64,000 nucleotides of DNA from the NCBI GenBank assembly GCA_905221605.1, contig CAJNDS010002396.1:260501-324500 (forward strand). The letters run 5' to 3'. A program made the translations under genes and the position numbers. This document shows positions 1 to 17,200 of the stretch, in pieces. The notes under the pieces are model-generated. The model searched no databases and was not told the DNA's origin. It saw only the letters and a list, made by a program, of their open reading frames with translations. Positions within the stretch are counted from its first letter, which is position 1. Every line of letters starts with the position of its first letter. This stretch comes from Symbiodinium natans (lineage: Eukaryota > Sar > Dinophyceae > Suessiales > Symbiodiniaceae).

Positions 1-245
1 GCCTTAAATCTTAGAATCGAAGCCCTCAGTCCGGGGGGGAGGGAACAAGCAGAAGGGTTACAGGTACCCTAAATAAGGCGTACACCCGCTAATCTCCAAG
101 TAAATCAAACCCTGAAGAACCCTCAACCCCCCAAACCCTAAAATCCTAGACCCGAACCCCCAACCACCCTTACGCGACGCAACGCACTAGTCTCCAAAAC
201 CGAAATTTAGGCAACCCCCCCGGGAAACCTCAACCCCAGTCCCGG

Positions 246-460
246 GGGGGGGGGGGGGGCAAGCGCACCAAACCCCGAACGCGAGACACGAGTCGAGAGG
301 GGGCTGGTGTGGTGTGGAGGGGCTGCGGGTGTGAAAGGGGGGTGGGGAGGGGTTGGGTGGGCGGGGGTGGGGGGGGGGGGGGGGGGTTGGGGTGGGGGAG
401 GGTGGGGGGGGGGTTGGGGTGGGGGAGGGGTGGGGGGGGGGGTTGGGGTGGGGGAGGGGT
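246..460 (+). repeat. Poly-G and GGGGTTGGGG-rich tract
   Basis: Runs of 13-18 G alternating with GGTTGGGGTGGGGGAGGG units. Strong G-quadruplex potential on the + strand. ORFs read here are low-complexity Gly or Pro and not genes. Confidence 0.85.
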
Positions 461-702
461 TTTGCCAAAGGAGCCCCTACCCCCTGTGCTGAACCGCATA
501 TGGTAGATGCGTTTACGTCGTGCGGGTGGCGCGGTCCTCCATGAAAAAATTGTGCACCGACCCCCCACCCCCCCCCTCCCCGCGTTTTAAGGTTTTTGGA
601 GGGATCCAACACGCCGCCGGGGTCGGCGGACAACCGAACCCTCAACCCCTAAAACCCTCAAACTCTCAAACTCTTAGCCCTGAATCCCTAAGCCCCCTAA
701 AG

Positions 703-6671
<5,969 letters not shown>

Positions 6672-7705
6672 GGCGCAAGCACCTCGGCACTCCTGGCCCT
6701 TCTCCCCACCCCTTTTTGGTTTAGGGCTTAGGATTTAGGTAGGGTTAACGGTTACCGTTGTCCTAAACACAACCCCCCCCCCCGCAACAAGAAAGTCCAG
6801 AAGAAGAAGAAGAAGAAGAAGAAGAAGAGTCGCCCTGAATTGTTTAAGGGAGTTGTGGACTCACGGTTTGGAGCGTGGATGTTGAGATTTGGGGCTTCAT
6901 TGCAGGGTGACAGGCGTTCGTGGGAGGCTCAGGGGGAAAGGGAAGTCCGGCAGAGTGTACGTAAGTCGTTTACTTGGGGGTCTATGAGTGTCAGTGTGTT
7001 GCTTCCACTGAGCCTCAGCGCTTGCTGCGCATGTTGCTCTAGCCTGATCCGGTCTGCACGGGTGCTTGTACCATGGTACGCAGGTGCATGCAAGCTACTT
7101 TGTATCCTTTGGGCTAGGTGCCGTGTCCAGCAAGGGCTTTGCAAGACACACGCCTTGATGTCGGACATGGCGTCTGCACAAAACCCGAATGTCCATGGGA
7201 GACCCGACCCTAGAATGCCCAAGGCGCTGGCAAGACTGCCTGACCCACAGCGGCCGAATACCGACCACCACAGGGGAGAAGGAGATCTTTGTGTCTCCTG
7301 CCTCCACAGTCACAGGGCTTAGGGGGTCTTCTGGCTATTAATAACTGCTCTGTCGCTCCTACAGCTCTAATGACCCTGAACCCTGATGCCTGAACCCGTT
7401 GCGGAGAATTGACTGTCTGGGTACAAAAACAAGGGACCATGTCTTTCACCAATCCTTGTCTCCCTGCCCCCAAGTAGCTCTGAACCTTATAAGCTCTGTA
7501 CCCTAAACCCTGAACCCAAAACTAAACCCTAAACCCTGAACCTTAAACTCTGAACCCAAACCCTGAAACCTTTCTGAACCCCAAGATCGGCCGAGGCCCT
7601 TCCATCCCTTTGCTAAACAGCTGAAGGCACGTCTGCCGGAAGTCTGCATCTGCGGGAGCATGGACTGACTTGCTGAGGCCGGTGGGTGCTCCATGGTGAG
7701 GATTT

Positions 7706-7816
7706 CTTGCTAGCCCAGTGGTGCCCTTTTCCCTTTTTTGGTTCAAGGTTCCCTTACAAAGTAACCAACCCCAAGAAAGGGTACCTTTATTTTAAGATGG
7801 AAACTGGGCTACCAGG
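7706..7816. mobile_element. Inverted-repeat element B1 with 4-bp target duplication
   Basis: Ends CTTGCTAGCCCAGT / ACTGGGCTACCAGG. Internal GGTTCAAGGTTCCCTTA and GGGTACC segments are shared with B2-B5. Flanked by ATTT on both sides (7702-7705, 7817-7820). Confidence 0.75.
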
Positions 7817-7999
7817 ATTTAGGGTTTCTCCATGACTTGGTGCCGCTATTTGGGGATATTCCCGCTAGGCCCTTGGGATGTTCTTAGATGTTCCTTTATG
7901 AGGCTGTTATGTAGGAATCTTTCTCAGAGAGTTCGAAGAGCGCCCACCTGGATAGCTAAGAGCCACATAACCCTTAAACCTAAAGCCTAAAGCCTAAAG

Positions 8000-8032
8000 C
8001 CTAAACCCTAAACCCTAAACCCTAAACCCTCC
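8000..8032 (-). repeat. CCCTAAA array
   Basis: Four to five perfect units preceded by CCTAAAG variants. Confidence 0.85.
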
Positions 8033-8157
8033 ATCTTCGAGGCGTTGGCTCCCCAGCTCCCTAGCCGAACCTTCCGAGCTCTAAGAGGCGCAACTTCGGA
8101 GGCGGGCTCAGGGTTGGGGTTGTGTAGTGTTTAGGGTTCGGGGTTTAGGTTTGGAGG

Positions 8158-8270
8158 TTGGGGTTAGTTTGGGGTTTGGGGTTTGGGGTTTGGGGTTTGG
8201 GGTTTGGGGTTTGGGGTTTGGGGTTTGGGGTTTGGGGTTTGGGGTTTGGGGTTTGGGGTTTGGGGCTTAA
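8158..8270 (+). repeat. GGGGTTT array
   Basis: About fifteen GGGGTTT units, a homogenised variant of TTTAGGG. The Gly/Val/Trp/Leu ORF across it is an artefact. Confidence 0.9.
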
Positions 8271-8997
8271 ACGGCTCAGGTCTTCGGATGCTTGGGATGA
8301 CGGGGACTACGGGGTTTGGGTCTTTCCCTTCTTAAAAAACTGAGCCTTCCAGTAGGTTAGATGGGGGGGAGTTGAGGTTTCCGGGTAGCTGCGGGTAGCT
8401 AGCCGCTAGCCTCTGGTTGAAAGTGGTGTAGCAGTGTAGCTGTTTTGAGTGTGTTTTGGGCAACCCTAATAACGAACCATTGTGTAAAGAGTATCGGGCT
8501 ACCTTGGGACACGCTTGGGCTGTTAGGAGGGTTTCAGTGCGTCGGGTCTACTTGGTGTAGGTTTTGGTTTTGTTTGAAGCCTCACCGCAGTGTTTTGCAA
8601 CTGGTCGGTCGCTCTTGTTTTTGTACGCTCTGCAGCTCGGTCCTTGGGGTATGCACCCCTTCGTGCCCAGGACATCAGCTCGGAATGTGACGGAGCTTGC
8701 AAGTGACCCTCGGACACGTGAACGTCACTCCTGCGTTCTCTGAGTCGGCTGGAATGCAGGAGGGGGCAGCTGAAAATTCCCCAGCATTAAAAGTGCGGTT
8801 TTCCCGACACGCTTTGTTCCCCTGAGGCACTGCAGACTTCAGGCCTCGATTTGCGACATGGTCCACCTCCCTGATCTGCCAGGCTTGGACGGGCGTCCCA
8901 GACTTTGCGTACGGATGCTTTGCCCTAAACCCTAAACCCTAAACCCTAAACCCTAAACCCCTGAGCCCTCAGCCGGGTGTTTGACTTTTTAGTTGGT

Positions 8998-9066
8998 GGT
9001 TCGTCGATGAATTCCAAAGAGCTCTCGCTGCAGAGGCTGAAGATCGAGAGCAGTCCCGGAGCGCTG
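8998..9066 (+). CDS. Unassigned exon-like island
   Basis: The frame from GGT at 8998 reads GSSMNSKELSLQRLKIESS with strongly G/C-ending codons, unlike the flanks, and ends before TGA at 9067. A second frame is also open. No family recognised; it may be an exon of a gene between the methyltransferase and the PPR gene. Confidence 0.25.
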
Positions 9067-10875
9067 TGATGCAACTCCACGTGAACGCGACCGGCGAGAA
9101 TACCATAGTTTTGTGGTGTTTTGGGCATACAAGGGGTTTCTTTAGGGTTTAGGGATTCCAGGGTCTACCACGCGACACCTGTCTGAGTCAGAACTTGAAC
9201 TCCAAACAACAAGCTAAAACACCACTAACGACTAACGATCTTCCCCAAATGCGCGCAGTTGGGAGACCGCAATCCGGCCCCAAACCCAAGTAGATATCTT
9301 GAGGCAACCTCCGGGCTTCCACCTCCCAAAGCTGTCCCTGTAGGCAGCACGAACGCAACCTTCAGGAACCCGGGTTGAGAGGGTGACTGGCTTTGATCAT
9401 GGGTTCCCCTACTACCCCCCTCTATACTCCCCGCCCTAGGTTCCCCTCATAATTAATGCCCTATGGCTTACAGCTGTGCCAGTCTCTTTCAGACTTGTCA
9501 CTGTCACACCAGAACGCTGAAGCGGGAACAAATGAACGGCCTTGCCTTGCCTGAAATGTTCCCTTGTCTTTCCGGCTTTTCTCGGAGATGTTCGCAGAAA
9601 AGGGTATTCTAGCTGCGTGGTTTAAAGGTATGGCTCCACGCCGATATTCAAGATGAGCCTCGCATCGCGCCTTCCCTGGTAACAAAGTAGAAGATTTTTC
9701 GCGCTTGTGCAGCCTTAGCCCTGGAAACTGAATTGAGGGGGGTTTCGCGCTTAGGTAGAGGTGCCCAGGCCAATCTAGAATAGCAAGAACTTGAAGCTGC
9801 TCAGAAAAATGCTCAACGGCACAAAGCGTTTCAATATGGAGCTCTCGGTGCCCAACGCACTTCGAAGCCTAAGCCCCTCCCGCCCCCCCTCGTCCCGCGT
9901 GCTGCGGTTTAGGGTTTAGGGTGATTTCGGGTATTTATCCTTCCCTTGAAGCTCCAAAGCCCCAAAGCCCAACGAGCCCGGAACCTACAAACTTCAAGCC
10001 AAGCACCCTGCTTTTCCCTGTCTCCATCGCAGGCCCCAAGTCATCCTTCTGGGCAAAGGAATCGACCGGCTACCAGCCACTGCCTCTAGCGGAGGCACGG
10101 GGGGTTCTAAGAGTTTTCAGAGCTTCCAAGGGTTTGTAGGGCTCTTAAGGCTTGTAGGGCTTAGAGGGCTTACAGGGTTTGTGAGCTTCCAAGGTTTTAC
10201 TGGGATTGCAAGGCCTACAAGTTGGGTCTTGGTGGGCTTTGTTATGGTTTATACGGCGACTTCATGGGCGAATAGCGTTGGCAGGGTTTATAGTGGATGA
10301 TGGGGTTTACGTAGCGTCTGGTTTTACGGTTTGGGAGTCCGAGGATTGAGGATTGGAACTTTAAAGGCACTGGAACCCTTTTCGGTTTCTTGCAGGGTGA
10401 GGACGCTTCGGAACTTGCACTTCCCCTGGGACGTCAGGTTTGGCTGTTGACTTTTTTGCAGGCCTCCGGATTCAGATGCGTGCATCACACTGACAAGCAA
10501 ACATAGCAGCGTGTGCTCTTCCACGGGCATTGTTAGTCAACTTGGCTTTAGACCTCAGACCTCAAAACCTAGAGTACAGTGGGCTGGTTGAGGGCATGAG
10601 GCTGCATGATTGTGCCTTGCATGTGCACGTCAAGGGTATCCGCACTGACAGGTTTCATCTAAGCTGGATATGTGCATCCTGTTTTGGATATTAAGAACAT
10701 ATCTCTATCGCTCTTTCTCACTCAGCAGGTGCAACCTGTTTCCTTTGACTGGAACTCATTATCTAATTTGCTTCTCTTCCTGAGTTCGATGCGTCCTCCA
10801 TGTACCCCCCCCCCACCGCCCCCCACCCCCCCCCCCCAAACCCTAAAGCCTAAACCCTAAACCATGTACCCCCAG

Positions 10876-10934
10876 CGAGATGCAACTGGCTGAAGCTCTT
10901 TTTCCCCAATGCGCTGAACAGCTCCTGAAGCGAG
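10876..10934 (+). CDS. Unassigned exon-like island (EMQLAEALFPQ)
   Basis: After acceptor CCAG the frame reads EMQLAEALFPQCAEQLLKR, with a GT donor (GTTTGT) at 10935. It predicts an amphipathic helix. A further small island at 11051-11074 (DRWNAHKN) joins in phase. Family unknown. Confidence 0.4.
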
Positions 10935-11215
10935 GTTTGTTTTGTCAGTTCATGTATGTGCGACATGCTGCCTTTCAAGAGTAGGCCCCGGTTTAAACAT
11001 CGAAGCTGCTTAGATGATCTGCAGTAAGCAAAAGCTTACAACTGTTCCAGACCGCTGGAATGCACACAAGAACGGCACGTGTCGCAACTGCCCCCCCTAA
11101 GAAACACAAGGAGTTCAATAGCTCTTCAACGCCTTTTCATGCACAGGAAAGATTCAGCCCCCCCCTTAACCCACCCTTGAACCCCCCCCCCCCCCCCCCC
11201 CCCCCCCCACACAAG

Positions 11216-11271
11216 GTTCCGGAGGCACTGGCAATGCCGCAAGAACCCAAGGGAGAGATGCCAGCCGAAGA
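11216..11271 (+). CDS. Unassigned exon-like island (VPEALAMPQEPKGEM)
   Basis: After acceptor ACAAG the frame reads VPEALAMPQEPKGEMPAEE, then VDLLGL up to 11290. The donor may be GT at 11272, or the exon may run to about 11290. Inverted-repeat element C1 begins at 11287. Phase 0 is compatible with the next island at 11868. Confidence 0.4.
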
Positions 11272-11286
11272 GGTGGACCTTCTTGG

Positions 11287-11386
11287 ACTGACTGTTGGTT
11301 AGCAGGGAATGGGGGAATGAGGTACCCACATATTCCCTTAAAGGGTGTATGTTAATTCCCTCATTCCCTGCCAACAAACAGTCAGT
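11287..11386. mobile_element. Inverted-repeat element C1
   Basis: Ends ACTGACTGTTGGTTAGCAGG / CCTGCCAACAAACAGTCAGT, with inner GGGAATG / CATTCCC pairs. It abuts the open frame that ends near 11290. C2 is a second copy. Confidence 0.75.
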
Positions 11387-11430
11387 GGAGGATCATGGGG
11401 ACTTAGTAGGTAGGTGATCCGTGAAGTTTT

Positions 11431-11547
11431 CTTGCTAACCCAGTTGTACCCTTTACCTTGTGTTTTTGATTTTGTTCAAGGTTCCCTTATAAAGTCGCCA
11501 ACCCAAAGAGGGTACCCTTGTTACAATATGGCTGCTGGGGTACCAAG
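11431..11547. mobile_element. Inverted-repeat element B2
   Basis: Ends CTTGCTAACCCAGT / GCTGGGGTACCAAG. Flanks TTTT and TGTT are an imperfect 4-bp duplication. Confidence 0.65.
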
Positions 11548-11867
11548 TGTTTATGGGCTCTTTGGAGTTTAGGGGTTTAGGGTTCTCGGGCTTTAGGGAT
11601 TTAGGATTTAGGGCTTTGGGGGCTCTTGGGGTCTGGGGGGTCTTAGGGTGTTAAGGCAGTAGGGTTTAGGAATTTAGGATTGAAAGTTTAGGGTTTTGGG
11701 GCTAGGATTCCCATGGGTTGTGGGCTCAGGTTTTGCTTCGTGCGGGGCGGTAAAGCTAGGCCCCAAAGACCAGCAAAGCTATGCCCCCTAGTGGAGTGAC
11801 CCGTATATCCTTTTAACAAACGAAAGCGCACCTAATAATTAGGGTGCACGTCCCTGTTTTGAAGCAG

Positions 11868-11963
11868 GTGCAGTTTACTTTGAGGCAGGCCCAAAGCCCC
11901 GACTTCCCTGAACGGTATCCTGTGGAGGTGGCGGAGGAGGACATATCCACCAAGGAAACTCAG
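11868..11963 (+). CDS. Unassigned exon, 32 codons
   Basis: Clean AAGCAG acceptor and a GCGAGT donor (GC version of GTGAGT) bound exactly 32 codons. They read VQFTLRQAQSPDFPERY and then PVEVAEEDISTKETQ. Codon use and both splice sites make this a convincing exon. I do not recognise the family; the charged end could be helical. Confidence 0.55.
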
Positions 11964-12272
11964 GCGAGTCCGAATCCTAGATGCCGCGAAGTTTCTTTTG
12001 GTTTTGTCCTGCCTTTATCCTTCAGGAACTTCTAGGTATTACCCTGCCTTTCAGCCTCGGGGAAAACCCTTGGTGGGGGTGCTCACCCTAATACGTCGAT
12101 CTTCCACTTCGTGATGGCAGTTGCCTGCTCGCTTCACAGAAAACACAATGCTCCCCGCTATGGCCACCACATTTCTACAAACCCTAGCCTAAACCCTAAA
12201 CCCTGAACATCCACACCTCTGAACCCAAGCTGTCCTACTCGTGCAGGGATACTTCTTCCATCAAACCATGAG

Positions 12273-12346
12273 CTAATGATGCTCGTCGGGCTTCTGTCAA
12301 AGCGCAGCACGAGTCTGTCACAGCCCAGTATGAAGACGCCCTTCAC
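12273..12346 (+). CDS. Unassigned exon-like island, coiled-coil-like
   Basis: The frame with GAT at 12278 reads DARRASVKAQHESVTAQYED, an alternating charged/alanine helix, open to TGA at 12347. An acceptor AG sits at 12271-12272. The 3' limit is not fixed. Confidence 0.3.
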
Positions 12347-12634
12347 TGATTCTTGCATGCCTCCAAGCTCCCTCAGTTCCATGTGAAGGCCGCACATCCT
12401 CAACCCTCAAACCCGAAATGTACAGAGTGCCATCTCTTGCTGCCAAGACTCCCTAAGCCTCCGAAAGGGCCCCCCCAACCCCGCCACGAACTTTCAGACT
12501 GGAATACGCGATAATCTTTGATGGCATGCGGTGCTGCTATATAAGGTGTATATATATATATGTATAGAAATACATAAATATGCATATATACATATCGTTT
12601 TTTGAAAAACCGAAATCCTATATCCCTGGGCGAG

Positions 12635-12700
12635 GAATGCGAGGACCGATGGTCCGTCAAGGACTTTGAGGCCAAGGCGGCCGCCTTTGTCAGCGGCCGG
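12635..12700 (+). CDS. Unassigned exon-like island (RWSVKDFEAKAAAF)
   Basis: After GCGAG the frame reads EECEDRWSVKDFEAKAAAF and then VSGR, with a GC donor at 12701. Codons are GC-rich at third positions. Phase 0 agrees with the 11963 exon end. Family unknown. Confidence 0.4.
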
Positions 12701-13736
12701 GCGCCTTGAAACTTTCCAGAGGCAGCTTTTTGTTTTTTTGGGTTTAGGGTTTTGGGTTTTGGGTTTTGGGTTTGGGGCTGTTAGAGTGTAGGGGTTTAGG
12801 GTTTAGGGTTGTTAGGGTTTGGGGAGGGGTCACATGTGAACCCTTTTGGGTTTAGCCTGATTGGGTGTGGAGGTTTAGGGATGAAGGTTTGGGGTGCAGA
12901 GGGGTCACATATCAACCCCGAGCCCAAGCCCTACACTTCCAGGGATCCAAGTCAACATTGTCTCCTCCTACCGTAGGAACGAGGAAGGGGGGGGCCCATT
13001 CTTTAAGCCCTGGAACCGGTTGAGGGAACCTATGAGAAAGGCGCACAGGGTTCTAGTAGCATATAGGGCTTCTTTAGCCTTCAGCTTCAAAGGCCTCAAA
13101 TATCGGGGGCTCGGGGCTGGGAGTATATTTCTCGAAGGGTCTTTGAGTCCAAAAACATGCTTGAAGGCTTCAAGGGCAGTATTAAGTAGGGTTGAGGGTT
13201 TAGGGTTTAGGGTGTAGGGTTTGGGGGCCTTTATGGGTGATAGTTTAAGGGGCATACCTCTCCCAACAAATTTCGCAACCACGCAGTTGTAGCTACGAGC
13301 TGAGGGGCGTAAAGCAATGTCATGTGAGGGCTTGGGCCCTGCAGAGCCCAAGTGGCAGTTACCCTAATCCCTGGACCCTAAACACTCTAAGCTTCGCTTG
13401 AACCTTCAATGCTGAACCGCCAGGAACTCTCAACCCCAGACTTTGAAGCCGAGGTTCCGATTTAGGGTTTTAGGGTTTTCGGGGTTTACGGCCTTTAGGG
13501 TTTTGGGGTTGTAGGATTTCGGGTTTAGGGCTTAGGGTCCTCTGCAAGCTTTGTTGCGAATAGCTTAGGGCTGCCTTTTTTAGAATTATGGTTTTATGCC
13601 CCCCCCCCCCTAGCAGAAAAAGAAAACCTTGGCCTCAGTTTCCATCAGAGTGGCCCTGATCCCCACAACCCTAAACCTCCAAAGTCTTTGAAGCTCCAAC
13701 ATCGCATGCACGCTGCGTAATTCTTTTCTCAAGCAG

Positions 13737-13781
13737 CGGCCATGCACCTGGAGATCCGTTGGTGGCCATGCAACCTCGAGA
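13737..13781 (+). CDS. Unassigned exon-like island (AMHLEIRWWPCNLE)
   Basis: Acceptor AAGCAG, then a frame reading AMHLEIRWWPCNLE, with GC donor GCGATG at 13782. Other frames are open too. It lies just upstream of the first PPR exon and could be in its N-terminal part. Confidence 0.25.
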
Positions 13782-14184
13782 GCGATGCCAGCGGGCATCG
13801 AGGCATCAAGGGTTCTTTGGGTGTAGAGTATGCCGGTTTAGGGTTTTTTGGGTGTGTGGAATTAGGGTTTAGGGTTTGGGGTCGAGAGTATTGGGGGTTT
13901 AGGGCTTAGGGCTTTGAACGGTGTAGGTGTTCGGGTTTAGAGTCTAGAGTTACGGGCACTTGGGTTTAGGGCTTAGGGTCAGTTGCATTCAGGCTGAAAG
14001 TTTGAGCTTGGGGATTGGTTGTTGAATGACCCCTGATGCAGGTGCTGGTTTGGGGAAGTGGGGGATTGAAGTATAGGTATTGGCCTCTAGCAGGACAATC
14101 GGTTCGAGGCCCGATATCGACTCAGGGGTTTCTGGTTTAGGGGCCGGCGGTGCTGGTTGTTGGGTTCTAGGGCGCGCAACGCAG

Positions 14185-14227
14185 GAGCCAGTGGCAAGAT
14201 GCCTTGGTCCTCCTCGCAGATCTGCAG
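14185..14227 (+). CDS. PPR exon
   Basis: Acceptor ACGCAG; reads SQWQDALVLLADLQ. GA donor (GACTTC). The octamer GCAGGACT occurs at both this donor and the next acceptor, so the exact cut is ambiguous, but the protein is the same. Confidence 0.75.
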
Positions 14228-17200
14228 GACTTCCAAATCAAGATCTGCAGAAAACCTTGGGCTTTGGGCTCCTAAATCCTATAAACCCTATAAACCCCGA
14301 CCTTCATCACTGAAAACCGGATGCTGCTTGCTCATGCTCTTGGGGTGCTGTGGCCAGTTCTCTAGCTTTTGGCCCCAAACCCTAAACCCTAAACCCTAAA
14401 CCCTAAACCCTAAACCCTAAACCCTCCACGTTTCCCCCGGTATTCGCACAGGGGGCTCCTGACCTCAAGAAGGCCTCGGGCCTTCAACGCAGGACTCCAG
14501 GGCTGCTGCGAGCATCCGAGCCTACACTGCAGCCATCCGCGCGCTTCGCTCAGGCTCCCCAACATAGGGCCATCGGGTTTCGGGCTCATTATTTATAGGT
14601 TTTGTTGGGAGGTGTGTACCGTGTGATGGTTAAGGACTCTTTTTTTTCAGATGGTTCAGCGGGCCAACGCAGAGAACTTCTGCTTAAGCCTTTCTTCCAT
14701 GATGAAGCAACGAGGGCATAGCACCCTTTTTTGGAGTTCAGGCCCTCTGAAGTCGGCTTCGACCACCGGGCTTCACCAGCTTCACCCCCCCGGTCCCCCC
14801 ACCAAACACAACTCCAAAGAGTTGAACCGCTTAGAGTCCAGGGACCCACGCTCTTCCCTAAAAGGGGCGCAGCAGCAGTCCCCGAAAGAAGGAATCCCTG
14901 AAGCTTGAAAGTAGCTTCCCGGCGCCAAGCTCTTCCCACCAGAGGGCTCGCAGCAAGAGACCCCTGAACCCTAGACCCTAAACCCGCAACCCTAAACCCG
15001 CATCCTTTCGGGGGTTTTCCTACTCCCTCGGCTTGAGGCCTTATTTAGGGAAACCCTGAGCCATAGACCAAACATGTGTCCTTGGGAAAGCCAGCTAAAG
15101 CCCTACAACCCCCAAAACCTATATAAACCCTATCAAACCCAAACCATACCCAACCTCCAGCCTATGAGGATTCTTACACCCTACCACCTAACCATGAATA
15201 ATAGTCAACCACCCTGAACCCTGCACCCTGGAACGCTTGGGATTGAGTTCGCCAGGCGGTCGCTGGCAGCATGCGCTAGCCTTGATGGCGCAGATGTCGG
15301 CACTCGGGACGTTGAAACAGCTTTGGGTTTCGAGGTTTTTTTGTGTTTGGTATAAAGTATGAACATGAAGGTCCTGTGGTAAAGATGGCCCTGCTTTCTT
15401 GCTTTCTTTTGGGAGGGGTGGGGGAAAGGGAACTAGGAGGCCCCTTGATTCGAGCGTGTGCGGAGGATCGTGGCTTAGGGTTTCGGGTTTAAGGCGTTTG
15501 TGCGATTTGGCTAAATCCTAACTGAATAGGGTCTAGGGTTTAGGGCTTCGGGCTTCGGGCTTCGGGCTTAGGGCTTAGGGCTTAGGGCTTAGGGGCCATG
15601 GCCAAATGTAGTCTAAGCAAGCCTCAAGTTTGCAGCTCTTCTCGCGTGTTTGTCGATGCTCTTCCTGGACCCTCAAATGTAGCTCCTTGTGTTGGGTACT
15701 TAACTTCACGGTTCGTACTCGAGAATAAGACCAGAAATGCTTGCCTCCTTTAGTCTTTTGGACTTCAGGCTACGTTTAGAGAAGGTGCGGACGTATGTGC
15801 TGAGGGCTTTCTCAGCTCAGAGCAGCAATGATGCAAGGATGCATAAACGGGTCAGAAAGCAAAAGCAGCGGCCTGTTCCACAAACCTGCTCATTTCAAGG
15901 GAACTACTTGTCAGGCATCCTCTTATAAACAATGGTCTTTGCCCTAAACCCTGCACCCTGAAGCCGAGCCACATATTCGAGAGTGTGTAGGAAGGCTTAC
16001 CCTAGCAGGTGGCCAGCATTTCTGCAGGGTTTTTGGCTTGAGGCTTTGGGGTTTTAGAGTTTGCGGGGTTGAGGGCGTTGGGGTTCCAGGGTTTTGGGCT
16101 TTTGCGGTTTGTGGGCTTTCGGGCTTCGGGGTTTTGCGGCTTGGGGCGTTCAAAGGTGTTCTTGTGGGAGGGCGGTGGGGGGGACGCCGTAAACCCTAAA
16201 CCCTAAACCCTGAACCCTGAACCCTGAACCCTGAATTCTAAGCCCTAAAACCTTAAACCCTAAGCCCTAAACCCCGGCCCAGGCTGCGAGCTTGCAGCCG
16301 GACGTGATCTTGCACAGTGCAGCCATGAGCGCTTGCGAGAGGGGCTCAGCATGGCAGGCCATGGTAGGGGGGGGTGTCCTCTTACCTATATCCCTCTTGT
16401 TTTTTTTAATTTTGTTTATATCCTTACCTATATCCCTCTTGGTTTGTTTTTAAAATTTTTGTTTAAATCAAACCCCAGAGGATATTAAACATGTTATTGT
16501 AATTAAGGTTCTAAGGGGGAGTATAGTTACAGGTATCTTATTTCACTTGGAACCCAACACAATCAAGGACCTCCCTAGTGTAGAGACCCATGTCAATGTA
16601 TGCCATCTACAAATGCAAGTGCGAAAAGAGGGAACGTAGCTTATCAGATCTATCGTCACAATGATCTGCTTTTGGTATATCATGCGTAGACGTATGCCTT
16701 AGGCATGCAGGTGTATGGGCATGTATGAACGTAGGTAGGTTTGTATGTCTGTACAGGCGTTGTAGCGTTGTCCTGTGTATTGTGTATTTTCCATTGTGTA
16801 TGCGTGCATGTGCGCATGCATTGCATGCTTATGTGTACATACCTATGTAGTGTATGAAATTTAAATTCAGGGGCAAACCGATCAGGACGGCGTATGGGGG
16901 GCGGATGGCACACAGCCTTCGGCAAAGGCCGTCGAACCCCCCTAGCCTTCGTCGAAACCCTTGGCCTTCGTCGAACCCCCCCTCCCGGCCCTTGTGGCCT
17001 TCGTTGAACCTCCGGCGTTCATTTAGCCTTCGTCGAACCCTCGCGTTTTTTGTCGGGCTTTGTCTTGGCCTTTTGTATCGGCTTTGTCGAACCCCCTCCC
17101 CCTTCGTCGAACCTCCCGGCCTTCGTCGAACCTTCGCCCGGCCCCCGGCCTTCGTCGAACTTCGTCTCGGCCCGTTGGTATCCCGAGTCTTCGTCGAAGT

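Larger units (their letters stand above)
6672..8997. other. Stretch with no supported gene
   Basis: Holds an (AGA)n run at 6796-6829, CCCTAAA and GGGGTTT arrays, and inverted-repeat element B1. Open frames here are short and show no family signature. Confidence 0.5.

Noticed and set aside
6796-6829. Lys- or Glu-rich exon from (AGA)n
   Set aside because: Open in several frames only because of the triplet repeat; no conserved flank.
12158-12403. Minus-strand ORF
   Set aside because: Shadow of GC-rich + strand islands; no family signature and no splice context. Other minus-strand ORFs, such as 13610-13798 and 28999-28379, were dropped for the same reason.
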